DNA of 56,009 nucleotides from CAG-826 sp964654155. Its GTDB lineage: Bacteria; Bacillota_I; Bacilli_A; RFN20; CAG-826. How positions within the stretch are numbered: position 1 is the first letter of the stretch; each line of letters starts with the position of its first letter. The translations under genes and the position numbers were made by a program. Below the pieces are notes generated by a model. That model was not told the origin of the DNA and searched no databases. It worked only from the letters and a program-made list of their open reading frames with translations. The stretch covers positions 1 to 56,009 of the forward strand of contig CAZZGL010000003.1 in assembly GCA_964654155.1 (NCBI GenBank), read 5' to 3'. Below, in pieces: positions 1-7,957 of this stretch.

Positions 1-2
1 TT

Positions 3-74
3 ATAGATAGAATTAAGCCTGATTCAACGGAAGCAGAATTAGAAATGCTTTTACCATGGAAAATCAAGCTATAG
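3..74 (+). CDS. C-terminal tail of an unidentified protein, cut by the window edge
   Basis: The only open frame entering from the left edge gives 23 residues ending in LLPWKIKL, then TAG at 72-74. The acidic stretch followed by a leucine-proline-tryptophan end recalls the tails of some transposases of the IS66 type, but this is too short to assign. It points toward the tRNA operon on the other strand. It could equally be an unrelated protein or a chance frame. Confidence 0.3.
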   Translation: MDRIKPDSTEAELEMLLPWKIKL

Positions 75-143
75 TTTTCGCATGGATATTTTTGACGATT
101 ACTTTACAAATCTAACGTTTGAACTTCAAATCTTCAAAAAAGC

Positions 144-173
144 AAAAAAAAGAACCGATTTATCCATCAGTTC
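144..173 (-). terminator. Rho-independent terminator of the tRNA operon
   Basis: On the minus strand an 8-bp stem GAACTGAT / ATCGGTTC (one G-U pair) with loop GGATAA is followed by eight T. It starts 13 bases beyond the CCA end of tRNA-Pro, so it ends the Cys-Arg-Pro transcript. Confidence 0.85.
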
Positions 174-186
174 ACTTATTTTATAA

Positions 187-263
187 TGGTCGGGAAAACA
201 GGATTTGAACCTGCGACCCCCTGTTCCCAAAACAGGTGCACTACCAAGCTGTGCTATTTCCCG
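187..263 (-). tRNA. tRNA-Pro(TGG)
   Basis: Minus-strand cloverleaf with acceptor stem CGGGAAA / TTTCCCG, anticodon stem CCTGT / ACAGG, loop TTTGGGA (anticodon TGG) and T loop GGTTCAAATCC. The 3' CCA is encoded at 187-189. It is the last gene of a three-tRNA operon, four bases after tRNA-Arg. Confidence 0.96.
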
Positions 264-267
264 TTAA

Positions 268-344
268 TGGCGCGCTCAGCAAGAATCGAACTCGCAACCT
301 TTAGATTCGTAGTCTAACACTCTATCCAGTTGAGCTATGAGCGC
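268..344 (-). tRNA. tRNA-Arg(ACG)
   Basis: Minus-strand cloverleaf with acceptor stem GCGCTCA / TGAGCGC, anticodon stem TTAGA / TCTAA and loop CTACGAA, giving anticodon ACG. In bacteria this A34 is normally converted to inosine by TadA so that CGT, CGC and CGA are read. The CCA end is encoded. It is the middle gene of the tRNA operon. Confidence 0.96.
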
Positions 345-398
345 GTGCTATAATACTATAGCATAATTTCTACGAATTTCAAGTACTTTTTTAAAAAA

Positions 399-472
399 TG
401 GAGGTTCCTGTCAGAGTCGAACTGACGCTCATTGAGTTGCAGTCAATTGCCTTACCACTTGGCTAAGGAACC
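399..472 (-). tRNA. tRNA-Cys(GCA)
   Basis: Minus-strand cloverleaf with acceptor stem GGTTCCT / AGGAACC, anticodon stem ATTGA / TCAAT, loop CTGCAAC (anticodon GCA), discriminator T and encoded CCA. It is the first gene of the operon, with a good promoter just upstream. Confidence 0.96.
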
Positions 473-495
473 ATCCCTTGCTAAACAGCACTAAT

Positions 496-524
496 ATAGT
501 ATCATAACAAAGAGTCATTATCAA
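496..524 (-). promoter_or_regulatory. Sigma-A promoter of the tRNA operon
   Basis: Reading the minus strand, -35 TTGATA (519-524) is separated by exactly 17 bases from -10 TACTAT (496-501), which is preceded by TGA as in extended -10 promoters. The start point would fall near 489, about 17 bases before tRNA-Cys. Confidence 0.7.
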
Positions 525-569
525 TAATAATTTTATGTTTTTTCTTCTAAAAACATACTTGTTTTCAAT

Positions 570-661
570 AAAAAAGGAAGCTATTTGTGCTTAATCACTC
601 AAATCTTTCTAATTATTTTTTAGTCCAACTTTTATAAGTTAAGAACAATCCTTCCTTTTTT
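570..661 (-). terminator. Long-looped terminator downstream of potD
   Basis: Arms AAAAAAGGAAG (570-580) and CTTCCTTTTTT (651-661) are complementary and enclose about 70 bases that hold a smaller AACTT...AAGTT hairpin. On the minus strand the structure begins eight bases after the potD stop and ends in a T run, so it can end the pot transcript. The large loop is unusual for a simple terminator, and a small structured RNA or a processing site is possible. Confidence 0.45.
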
Positions 662-669
662 TATTTAAA

Positions 670-2406
670 CTATAATTTAGCCAAACGGCGTTTATTTCTT
701 GAAGATTTACGTTTTTTAATAAAATTATAAACAGTGCCTACAATCACAATTACTCCAATTGAAATTAAAAATGCATAATAAGGAGTCATATTTGTATACG
801 CTCTTAATTGCCCCCACATAATAACAACATCATCATTTGCAGATTCAAAATCATTCATAATTGCGCATCTCGCCAATGTATCTTGATCAGGATATTGGGT
901 TAAAAGTCGATTTTTACAATCCGCATATGGATAAATAATTGCGTTTCGACTTTCTTGCATATTACCTTTAAACAAGAAAGAGACATCTACCGGATCTCCT
1001 AAATCCAATTCTTCTTCATCAACTTCCATCCAAACAGTTTCATCTAGTGGCGATACGCCTTCTACTTCACTAGGTTCATATTTGTTTTCTTGCAAAATAC
1101 ATGTATAAAATTTGTCATTATAACGGACATAGCTTCCTTCAACTTCTTCAGTTTTACCATCTTCTTTTGAAATATAAGGCCCATAATATGTTGTTGCTTC
1201 ATTATAATCAGCAATTCCATACCAAGAAGAAATCATATCAAAGATTTCATCACTAGCAATAAAAGAAGTATATCCTATATATTCCATGTTAATCGCAGCA
1301 TTTTCTGGGTTTGAAATGTAATCAATAAAAGCGCACGCTAATTCACGATTGCTGCCTTTAGGTAATACCCAGCCATCATACCAAACATTTCCTCCATCTT
1401 CAGGAACGTAGTATTCTAATGTTTTACCAACATTACTTCCTTCTTCAATTGAGTAAACAGCATCGCCAGACCAAGCAAGGTTCATTTTAATTTTTCCGGT
1501 AATAATATCATTTTTTCCAGAATCAACTTCAAAACCAAAAATATTCTTCTTTAAAGAGATTAATTCTTGCTTTACTATTTCTAAAACTCCACTATGATTT
1601 TCACTTGTTATTACTAAATCAAATAAATTTTGAATAATATCATTATACTCTTTTCGTATAATAACTTTTTCTTCTTCACTTGATGCCGCTTCTAAAGAAG
1701 ATAGATACTTTTCTCTAGCTGGTGTCAATATATCTTCTAAATTCGTTATGTTAGAACCTTTATGCGCGTGCATTAATCCAACCACAAAAGTATCTCTCAT
1801 TGAATTCTTTATCGAAATTAAATTTTCATATTTAGAATCCCAAAAAATATCCCATGATTTAACATCTTCTCTTATCGTATCAAAACAATATGGATCATAA
1901 ATAATTCCTAATGTTCCCCACATATAACCCGCTACATAATTATCTAATGATGAATCTTTAATTCCATCACCATCGGTATCTGCATACATATTAGCTAATT
2001 TAGAACGCACTTCTTTTGATGCGTATTTATCATATACTGGTACTTCTTCTTTTATATTAAGAGGTTCTACTAGATTTTCTCTTATCATTCTTTGAAGCAT
2101 ATAATCAGAAGTACATATTAAATCATATGTTCCTTCAGGTTGCAAAGTAAATTGATTATACATAGTTTCGTTTGTGTCATATGTAAAATAATCAACTTTG
2201 CAATTATATTCTCTTTCAAATGATTTAATAAGAGTTTCATCAATGTAATCAGCACAATTATAAATAACTAAATTGCGTTCGTTTGTTTTAGCTCTTTTTA
2301 CAATTTTTTCTTGTCTTTGATTTTCAAAAGATGGATTACTATTCAAAATAGATATTATTCCACCTAGAAGAATAATTGTTGATAAAGGTATAAATAACTT
2401 TTTCAT
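670..2406 (-). CDS. potD: Spermidine/putrescine-binding protein, enlarged and membrane-anchored
   Basis: Extracellular substrate-binding subunit of a polyamine-type ABC importer. Family features include NLVIYNCADYIDE near the N-terminus, YMWGTLGIIYD, and MNLAWSGDAVYS. The ATG at 2406 is chosen because GAGGTG lies nine bases upstream; the in-frame GTG at 2418 is part of that site. The product is 578 residues against about 350 for usual PotD. The extra length is an N-terminal hydrophobic anchor without a lipobox cysteine, a DTDGDG loop resembling a calcium-binding loop, a charged helical insert, a module near residues 400-462 resembling CBM5/12, and a C-terminal membrane helix followed by basic residues. 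It is the last gene of potABCD, one base after potC. Substrate is inferred from family only. Confidence 0.9.
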   Translation of the reverse strand: MKKLFIPLSTIILLGGIISILNSNPSFENQRQEKIVKRAKTNERNLVIYNCADYIDETLIKSFEREYNCKVDYFTYDTNETMYNQFTLQPEGTYDLICTSDYMLQRMIRENLVEPLNIKEEVPVYDKYASKEVRSKLANMYADTDGDGIKDSSLDNYVAGYMWGTLGIIYDPYCFDTIREDVKSWDIFWDSKYENLISIKNSMRDTFVVGLMHAHKGSNITNLEDILTPAREKYLSSLEAASSEEEKVIIRKEYNDIIQNLFDLVITSENHSGVLEIVKQELISLKKNIFGFEVDSGKNDIITGKIKMNLAWSGDAVYSIEEGSNVGKTLEYYVPEDGGNVWYDGWVLPKGSNRELACAFIDYISNPENAAINMEYIGYTSFIASDEIFDMISSWYGIADYNEATTYYGPYISKEDGKTEEVEGSYVRYNDKFYTCILQENKYEPSEVEGVSPLDETVWMEVDEEELDLGDPVDVSFLFKGNMQESRNAIIYPYADCKNRLLTQYPDQDTLARCAIMNDFESANDDVVIMWGQLRAYTNMTPYYAFLISIGVIVIVGTVYNFIKKRKSSRNKRRLAKL

Positions 2407-2407
2407 C

Positions 2408-3499
2408 TTAATTAACACCTCTTCTCTTTTTTACAATTTGTTTAGCTTTCTTATTGTTATATATCGTACTTCCAACACTAACAATTAAAACCGCTAGAAA
2501 AATAATTGTTGTTAAAGCTCTAACTTCAGGTGGAATTGGATGTTTAGCAATTATCTTTTGAATATATGTAGAAATAGTTTCAAATGATGGCTTCTTTAAA
2601 TATTGAGTAATAACAAAATCATCTAATGATAAAGTAAAGGAAATCATAAACCCTGATAAAATGCCTGGAATAATTTCCGGAAGAATAACTTTATACATTG
2701 CAAAGCGAGGTCTTGCACCTAAATCTAAAGCCGCTTCATAAACAAATGGGTCCATTTGTAATAAACGGGGCTTAACATTTAAATAAACATAAGCAACAGT
2801 CAAAACAACATGTCCTATTAACAAAGTAAAAAATGAAAACTTCCATGACAAACTAACCGCTAAAACCGCCAAGGAAAGTGCAATAACGATTTCCGCATTA
2901 ACAATCGGTAACTGATTCGCGGTATCTATCATCTTTCGAACTTTTTTTGATGAATAAAAACTGCCAACCGCTCCTAAAGTACCAAGAATTGTCGATACAA
3001 TTGCACTAACAACAGCAATTAATAAAGTATTCCAAACCGCCTTCATCAATTCTTTATTGTTAACTAAATCAACATATAATTGGAATGAAAATCCTGACCA
3101 TATTCCAACTTGATCACTAGTTGTAAATGAAAAGCAAACAAGAAGTAAAATTGGTAAATACATAAGTAATAGAAAGAACCAAATAAATCCCTTTCCAAAC
3201 CAGATGTAGCGTTTATTTTTCTTTTCTTCTTTTGAAAGTACATAATAAGGTTTTTCAACATAACTTAGTTCATCTTGATACTTTATCCTTAAATTCGCAT
3301 TTAATAAAACAAAGAATAATGAGATTAAAAAACAAACAAAAATAGTTGATATAATAATCAAAAATGTACTCATATTTGCTTTAAGGCATAATTTAATAAG
3401 CAAAATAGAAATTAATACATCAAAAAATAATGCAGAAATGACTGATATTAATTTATTCTTTGCTAAAAATACACCAATAGAATTTTTAATATTCGCCAT
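2408..3499 (-). CDS. potC: Polyamine ABC transporter permease PotC, with N-terminal membrane extension
   Basis: Inner-membrane permease of the polyamine importer. The permease core begins near residue 100 and holds the EAA loop (EAALDLGARPRFAMYKV) that contacts the ATPase. At 363 residues it is about 100 longer than typical PotC; the addition is at the N-terminus and carries two hydrophobic segments followed by a charged linker. The start has a strong site, AAGGAGG, before ATG. It lies 48 bases after potB and ends one base before the potD ATG, so the genes are co-transcribed. Confidence 0.93.
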   Translation of the reverse strand: MANIKNSIGVFLAKNKLISVISALFFDVLISILLIKLCLKANMSTFLIIISTIFVCFLISLFFVLLNANLRIKYQDELSYVEKPYYVLSKEEKKNKRYIWFGKGFIWFFLLLMYLPILLLVCFSFTTSDQVGIWSGFSFQLYVDLVNNKELMKAVWNTLLIAVVSAIVSTILGTLGAVGSFYSSKKVRKMIDTANQLPIVNAEIVIALSLAVLAVSLSWKFSFFTLLIGHVVLTVAYVYLNVKPRLLQMDPFVYEAALDLGARPRFAMYKVILPEIIPGILSGFMISFTLSLDDFVITQYLKKPSFETISTYIQKIIAKHPIPPEVRALTTIIFLAVLIVSVGSTIYNNKKAKQIVKKRRGVN

Positions 3500-3547
3500 A
3501 ATTCATTACCTCCTTATCTAAAAGTATGGTAATGAAGGATCCAATAC

Positions 3548-4345
3548 TTACCATATTGACTCCTTTCCCTCGTCATCTTTTGAAAATTTACGAGAAATAG
3601 CCACGCTTAATAAAATTAATAAAAGCATAATTAATGCCATAAATGAACCAAAATTCCAATCGGATTGATTAAAATATAGGTCTATATAACTACCAAATAA
3701 AACCACATTATATTCAGAAAGTATATCAGAAATAACGTATGAAGAGATAGTTGGCATAAATACCATTGTCGCACCGGAAATAATTCCAGGCATAGTCATT
3801 GGAATAATAACTTTAATGAATGTTTGAAATGGATTTGCCCCTAAATCTTTTGAAGCTTCAATTTGACTTCGATCCATTTTTAACATTGTTGTATATAAAG
3901 GCAAAATTGTAAAAGGTAAATAGTTATAAACTAATCCAATAATCGTAGCAACCTCTGGATGAGCGCCACCAGAAAGACCAATCCAGTTTAATAAATCACG
4001 CGTTGCTCCAGTGCGAATAACAAAGTTTATCCACATTGGCATAATAAATAAAGTTAGCATAACTGCAGATTTATTAATTCTTTTATCAGCAAGAAAATAC
4101 GCGATTGGATAGCCAATTAACAAACATAAAAAAGTATTAATAATTCCATAAGTTAAAGATATTGCTAAAACCGCTAAATTTGTTGAATCAGAAACAAATT
4201 TCACCAAGTTATTAAAGCTAAGATGTCCTGTAACTTTATCTGTAAAAGCATAATAAACAATTAAAAATAAAGGTGTGATTACAAAAAGAAGGAAAAATAA
4301 AATATACGGTAACGATAAATATTTCCGTTGAAATCTAAACTTCAT
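3548..4345 (-). CDS. potB: Polyamine ABC transporter permease PotB
   Basis: Inner-membrane permease pairing with PotC. Six hydrophobic segments and the EAA loop EASKDLGANPFQTFIKV near residues 165-185 identify it. The 265-residue length is normal for PotB, unlike its three partners. Its start lies within the last codons of potA (11-base overlap), implying translational coupling. Confidence 0.94.
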   Translation of the reverse strand: MKFRFQRKYLSLPYILFFLLFVITPLFLIVYYAFTDKVTGHLSFNNLVKFVSDSTNLAVLAISLTYGIINTFLCLLIGYPIAYFLADKRINKSAVMLTLFIMPMWINFVIRTGATRDLLNWIGLSGGAHPEVATIIGLVYNYLPFTILPLYTTMLKMDRSQIEASKDLGANPFQTFIKVIIPMTMPGIISGATMVFMPTISSYVISDILSEYNVVLFGSYIDLYFNQSDWNFGSFMALIMLLLILLSVAISRKFSKDDEGKESIW

Positions 4346-5846
4346 AACGGCTTATATCCCCTTTTAATTTAATTTTCATTTTTGATGAATCAACTTTAAT
4401 ACTAACTCTATCAAACTCATTCCATGTCCATTCTGTATCGACAACAAAATCATCATCCTCTTCAGTACGAACAACCAATTGATAATGGTCACCTTTATAA
4501 ACCATTTCAATAATTTCTCCAGTAATATTTCCTTCTTCTAAGTTATCGCTAATTTCAATCGATGCCATATCAATTTCAATTGTAACATCAGCATCTGTCA
4601 AATCATATTTTTGACCTTTTTTATCCACTAAATAACCTTCTTCATCTACATATGAATCTGGTACTAACGAAGTGACATCGCATTCCCAGGTTGCTTCTGC
4701 AAAACAAACTTCATTGAATTTATTAATGTATCCTTCAAAAACATTAGATGAAATAGCTCTCTTCATGATATGAATTAAATCAGGTTCAATACTTAATCCA
4801 ACTTCAATACCAACAGGATAATGTTCGGTCGATTGAGCAAGAACTTCATTTTTTCCAACCATAATAACATATTGATAATGCATTCCCTTAAAAACACAGT
4901 TTGTTATTTTGCCATTAACAATTCCTTGATTAGAAGGTAAAAGTTTAACATCTTCAGGTCTTACGACAACATCAACTTTTTCATGAAGAGGGAAATTATC
5001 AACACAATCCCATACTTTACCTAAAAAACGAACCTTGTTGATTCCAAACATCGCGCCAACATAAATATTAGATTCGCCAATAAAATCAGCAACAAAGGCA
5101 TTCGCAGGCTCATTATATATTCCTTCAGGTGTTCCTATTTGTTGAATTTGTCCATCTTTCATAATTACGATGGTATCCGACATTGTTAGAGCTTCTTCTT
5201 GATCATGAGTAACATAAATAAAAGTGATACCTAATTTACGATGCATCTCTTTTAATTCAATTTGCATTTCTTTTCTCATTTTTAAATCTAATGCCCCTAA
5301 TGGTTCGTCTAAAAGAAGAATCTCAGGTTCATTCACAATTGCTCTTGCAATAGCAACACGTTGTTGTTGACCTCCAGAAAGAGTGGAAATATCACGAGAT
5401 TCAAATTGTTCCAAATCAACAATTCTTAACGCTCTTACAACCTTTTCATCTATTTCTTGTTGAGTTAAATGAACCCATTTTTCACGTTCATTACCTCTTC
5501 TATCTTTAACAATCTTTTTTACTTTTTTTAATTTAAGACCAAAAGCAACATTATCATAGACATCAAGATGTGGAAATAAAGCATATCTTTGGAAGACTGT
5601 ATTAACTGGTCTTTTGTATGGAGGAAGATTAGTAATATCTTGTCCATTCAATAAAATTTTTCCTTTTGTAGGTAGCTCAAAACCTGCGATCATCCTTAAA
5701 GTAGTAGTTTTACCACATCCAGAAGGTCCTAAGAATGTCACAAACTCGCCTTTTTTTACATACAAATTGAAGTTTTCAACCGCAGAAAAATCTTCATACT
5801 CTTTATTAACTCCAATAAGCTCAATAATAACATTTTCTTTTTTCAT
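4335..5846 (-). CDS. potA: Polyamine ABC transporter ATPase PotA, with extended C-terminus
   Basis: Cytoplasmic ATPase driving polyamine uptake. Walker A GPSGCGKTT, signature LSGGQQQRVAIARA and Walker B ILLLDEPLGALD are all intact. The usual PotA ends after one TOBE domain at about 370 residues; this 503-residue form has a further segment with an acidic insert and a second TOBE-like repeat (compare FKGMHYQYVIMV with YKGDHYQLVVRT). The start at 5846 is preferred to an ATG two codons upstream because GTGGGG is then eight bases away. First gene of potABCD. Confidence 0.93.
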   Translation of the reverse strand: MKKENVIIELIGVNKEYEDFSAVENFNLYVKKGEFVTFLGPSGCGKTTTLRMIAGFELPTKGKILLNGQDITNLPPYKRPVNTVFQRYALFPHLDVYDNVAFGLKLKKVKKIVKDRRGNEREKWVHLTQQEIDEKVVRALRIVDLEQFESRDISTLSGGQQQRVAIARAIVNEPEILLLDEPLGALDLKMRKEMQIELKEMHRKLGITFIYVTHDQEEALTMSDTIVIMKDGQIQQIGTPEGIYNEPANAFVADFIGESNIYVGAMFGINKVRFLGKVWDCVDNFPLHEKVDVVVRPEDVKLLPSNQGIVNGKITNCVFKGMHYQYVIMVGKNEVLAQSTEHYPVGIEVGLSIEPDLIHIMKRAISSNVFEGYINKFNEVCFAEATWECDVTSLVPDSYVDEEGYLVDKKGQKYDLTDADVTIEIDMASIEISDNLEEGNITGEIIEMVYKGDHYQLVVRTEEDDDFVVDTEWTWNEFDRVSIKVDSSKMKIKLKGDISRYEV

Positions 5847-5878
5847 AACCATTACCCCACTTTATGATAGATTTGTGA

Positions 5879-5897
5879 CTTTGTTTTTTAAACAAAG
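5879..5897. repeat. Perfect inverted repeat in the pot leader
   Basis: CTTTGTTT and AAACAAAG are 8-base arms with a three-base spacer. The site lies between the predicted pot promoter and the potA ribosome binding site, so it could be an operator or an mRNA hairpin. No run of T follows on the minus strand, so it is not a terminator. Confidence 0.45.
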
Positions 5898-5956
5898 AAT
5901 TTCCTATTCTAAACCCATTAAAAATGATAGAAATAAGGTCTCTTTTTCACGAGAAA

Positions 5957-5985
5957 ATATTAAAGAAAAAGATAACAAAAATCAA
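5957..5985 (-). promoter_or_regulatory. Predicted sigma-A promoter of potABCD
   Basis: Minus strand: -35 TTGATT (5980-5985), 17-base spacer, -10 TAATAT (5957-5962). This gives a leader of roughly 100 bases before potA, containing the inverted repeat at 5879-5897. The rest of the 330-base gap between potA and the next gene is AT-rich with no gene visible. Confidence 0.5.
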
Positions 5986-6127
5986 CACTTTTTTTAAAAA
6001 AAATATTTATCGATTTTTTTATAGTTTTTTTCAATGTTTTAAAAATTAAAAAAAAGTCCGATGACAAAAGACTTTTTTGCATTTTTTAACAACCATTTTT
6101 TATCGAAATATTTACAATTTTTTTTAG

Positions 6128-6156
6128 TTGTGATTTTTCCTTATTTTTGTTACAAT
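6128..6156 (+). promoter_or_regulatory. Promoter of the thioredoxin-like lipoprotein gene
   Basis: -35 TTGTGA (6128-6133), 17-base spacer, -10 TACAAT (6151-6156) with an upstream TG as in extended -10 elements. Transcription would start near 6163, about 20 bases before the ATG. Confidence 0.6.
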
Positions 6157-6183
6157 ATTTTAAACAAAAAAGGAGTGAAAAAA

Positions 6184-7122
6184 ATGAAACTAAAATGTAA
6201 GCTTTTTTTCATAAGTATACTTTGTTTATCCCTATTCACTTCATGCAATAAAAGTAAATCAACTAAAGCTATTATTGAAAGAGAAGAAGGAATACAAACT
6301 GTAATTACAATAGACTCCTCAACATTCAAAGAAAAATTAAGTAATACGCAAAGCTTCATCTTATTTTTCTATCAAGAAACATGCTTATGTTCAAAAAAAT
6401 CTAGAAAACTTTTAAATAATATCGTTAGTAAAAAGCAAATTAGAATTTATGAAATTAATCAAGAAGATTTTGAAAAGAATTTTACAAAAGACTTTGTTTA
6501 TGAACTTGAAGAAATGGCATATGGATATCCTAAATTAACAATCTTTAATAATGGATACGATAAAAAAACATGTCAAACAATTAATATTGATAAACATTTC
6601 GGAAATGAAATTGATGCTCCAAACAACGAAGAGAGTATCAATACAGTTTTAGATTATATCGAAAAATATGCCTTTCTAAACTCACCTTTTTTTGAAGAGA
6701 CAGATGAAAGCATAAAAGAAAAAATTAACAATAAAGAATCATTTTATTTGTATTTTAAGAGAAACAGTTGCTCTGATTGTAAAAAATTCAATTCTTTATT
6801 TTTAGATAAATGGATTATTAATAATAAAAATAACTACATCATATATACGATTGATGTTGATTTATATATGGATTCTGATCCAATTAAAAACGACTATGGA
6901 TTTGAAAGAGTTCCAACTATTCAAAAGTATCAAAATGGTTCTTTAGTGGATATGGCAGTTATTTATAATGATGAATTCGAAGAAACAGAAGACAATAAAT
7001 ATAAAGTTATTGATGGCGGTTATTATGATGAATTTATCGGACAAATATTCGCCGACTATACCGATTATTATGAATCTGTAACGGATTTTTATATAACTAA
7101 GTTCTTAGAAATATTAAAGTAG
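6184..7122 (+). CDS. Lipoprotein with two thioredoxin-like domains
   Basis: A 312-residue extracytoplasmic lipoprotein: hydrophobic signal ending LSLFTSC, lipidated Cys at residue 21. Two thioredoxin-like halves follow. The first has SFILFFYQETCLCSKK (a C-x-C pair, residues 67-69) with a likely cis-proline at 116; the second has SFYLYFKRNSCSDCKK (C-x-x-C, residues 196-199) and a cis-proline motif VPT near 244. This suggests thiol-disulfide exchange at the outer face of the membrane, though electron partners are unknown. The ATG at 6184 is chosen because AAAGGAG precedes it; reading further upstream in frame crosses the promoter. It is a single-gene unit on the plus strand. Confidence 0.8.
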   Translation: MKLKCKLFFISILCLSLFTSCNKSKSTKAIIEREEGIQTVITIDSSTFKEKLSNTQSFILFFYQETCLCSKKSRKLLNNIVSKKQIRIYEINQEDFEKNFTKDFVYELEEMAYGYPKLTIFNNGYDKKTCQTINIDKHFGNEIDAPNNEESINTVLDYIEKYAFLNSPFFEETDESIKEKINNKESFYLYFKRNSCSDCKKFNSLFLDKWIINNKNNYIIYTIDVDLYMDSDPIKNDYGFERVPTIQKYQNGSLVDMAVIYNDEFEETEDNKYKVIDGGYYDEFIGQIFADYTDYYESVTDFYITKFLEILK

Positions 7123-7145
7123 ACCCGGTTCGAGTCTACTTTTTA
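7118..7145 (+). terminator. Terminator after the thioredoxin-like lipoprotein gene
   Basis: Stem AGTAGAC / GTCTACT with a nine-base loop, followed by a run of T. It overlaps the stop codon and abuts the end of the convergent gene on the other strand. Confidence 0.75.
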
Positions 7146-7853
7146 TTTATAATTAATTAATACATACTTGATTAATGCATTTGATAATGACTTAGCAATT
7201 TCATAATGATTATTAGCAATAAATGTCGCTTCTTTTACATTATCATGAAATAATATTTCAATTAAGGCAACATTTGTAGCATTAATCGATTTAACTTCAT
7301 GCAAATGATTCCCATTTTTTACACCTCTTTTTACTAAGTTAAAATCATTTACAAAGCCATCATATAAATCATTTGCAAATTGATAATCGCCCTTTGTAAA
7401 CACTTCACAGCCTTCTCCTCCTCCGGCATTGGAATGAAAAGCAAGATGAATATCTCTCTTTTTAGAATTACTCTCTTTAATAGAGTTATCTAAAGATAAT
7501 CCTTTTTCATTTAAATTACCTTCAACTTCTAAAAATGAATAATCTGATAATATATTAAACATTTCTCGAGCAATCTTTAACATATGCTCTGCTTCATTTC
7601 CTAAATCATTTGCGTATAAATTCCATGTTTGAACTGAAGGATTAAGATATACAGAAACCTTATTACTAAGCTCAATATCTTCTTTATTTATGAATCCTAA
7701 TTCTTTATCATTTACAATATCACTATAAATAATTGGCGAAAATATTGCTTTGCTTTTATATCGATTGATAGATGATGAACTCAAAAATAACACATAAATA
7801 AAAATTGATATTTTAACTATTAATGTTTTAACTTTTACATTGCATAATTTCAT
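7143..7853 (-). CDS. Membrane-anchored N-acetylmuramoyl-L-alanine amidase-like protein (Amidase_3 type)
   Basis: A 236-residue protein with an N-terminal membrane segment and an Amidase_3-like domain: NEAEHMLKIA, HLAFHSNAGGGEG and ALIEILFHDN correspond to the zinc-binding glutamate, zinc-binding histidine and catalytic glutamate regions. The usual first zinc ligand in a GHGG motif is not present; PSVQTWN occupies that place, as in a subset of the family. It would act on peptidoglycan stem peptides outside the membrane if active. The start has GGGAGG upstream. It shares its 3' end with the terminator of the convergent lipoprotein gene. Confidence 0.75.
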   Translation of the reverse strand: MKLCNVKVKTLIVKISIFIYVLFLSSSSINRYKSKAIFSPIIYSDIVNDKELGFINKEDIELSNKVSVYLNPSVQTWNLYANDLGNEAEHMLKIAREMFNILSDYSFLEVEGNLNEKGLSLDNSIKESNSKKRDIHLAFHSNAGGGEGCEVFTKGDYQFANDLYDGFVNDFNLVKRGVKNGNHLHEVKSINATNVALIEILFHDNVKEATFIANNHYEIAKSLSNALIKYVLINYK

Positions 7854-7923
7854 ATAATACCTCCCATTTTATTTATAAAAAGTATAACAGAACATTATTT
7901 ATTTTTAATATTTTGCCATAAAA

Positions 7924-7951
7924 AGGAAAAGGCATCACTCAATGTGATGCC
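7924..7951 (-). terminator. Terminator of the collagen-like protein gene
   Basis: Minus strand: stem GGCATCAC / GTGATGCC with a five-base loop, followed by TTTTCCTTTT. It begins a few bases after the stop codon at 7958. Confidence 0.8.
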
Positions 7952-7957
7952 TATTTG

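Noticed and set aside
5614..5997. Plus-strand frame opposite the start of potA
   Set aside because: It is antisense to the conserved Walker A region of potA, and has no plausible product or start site.
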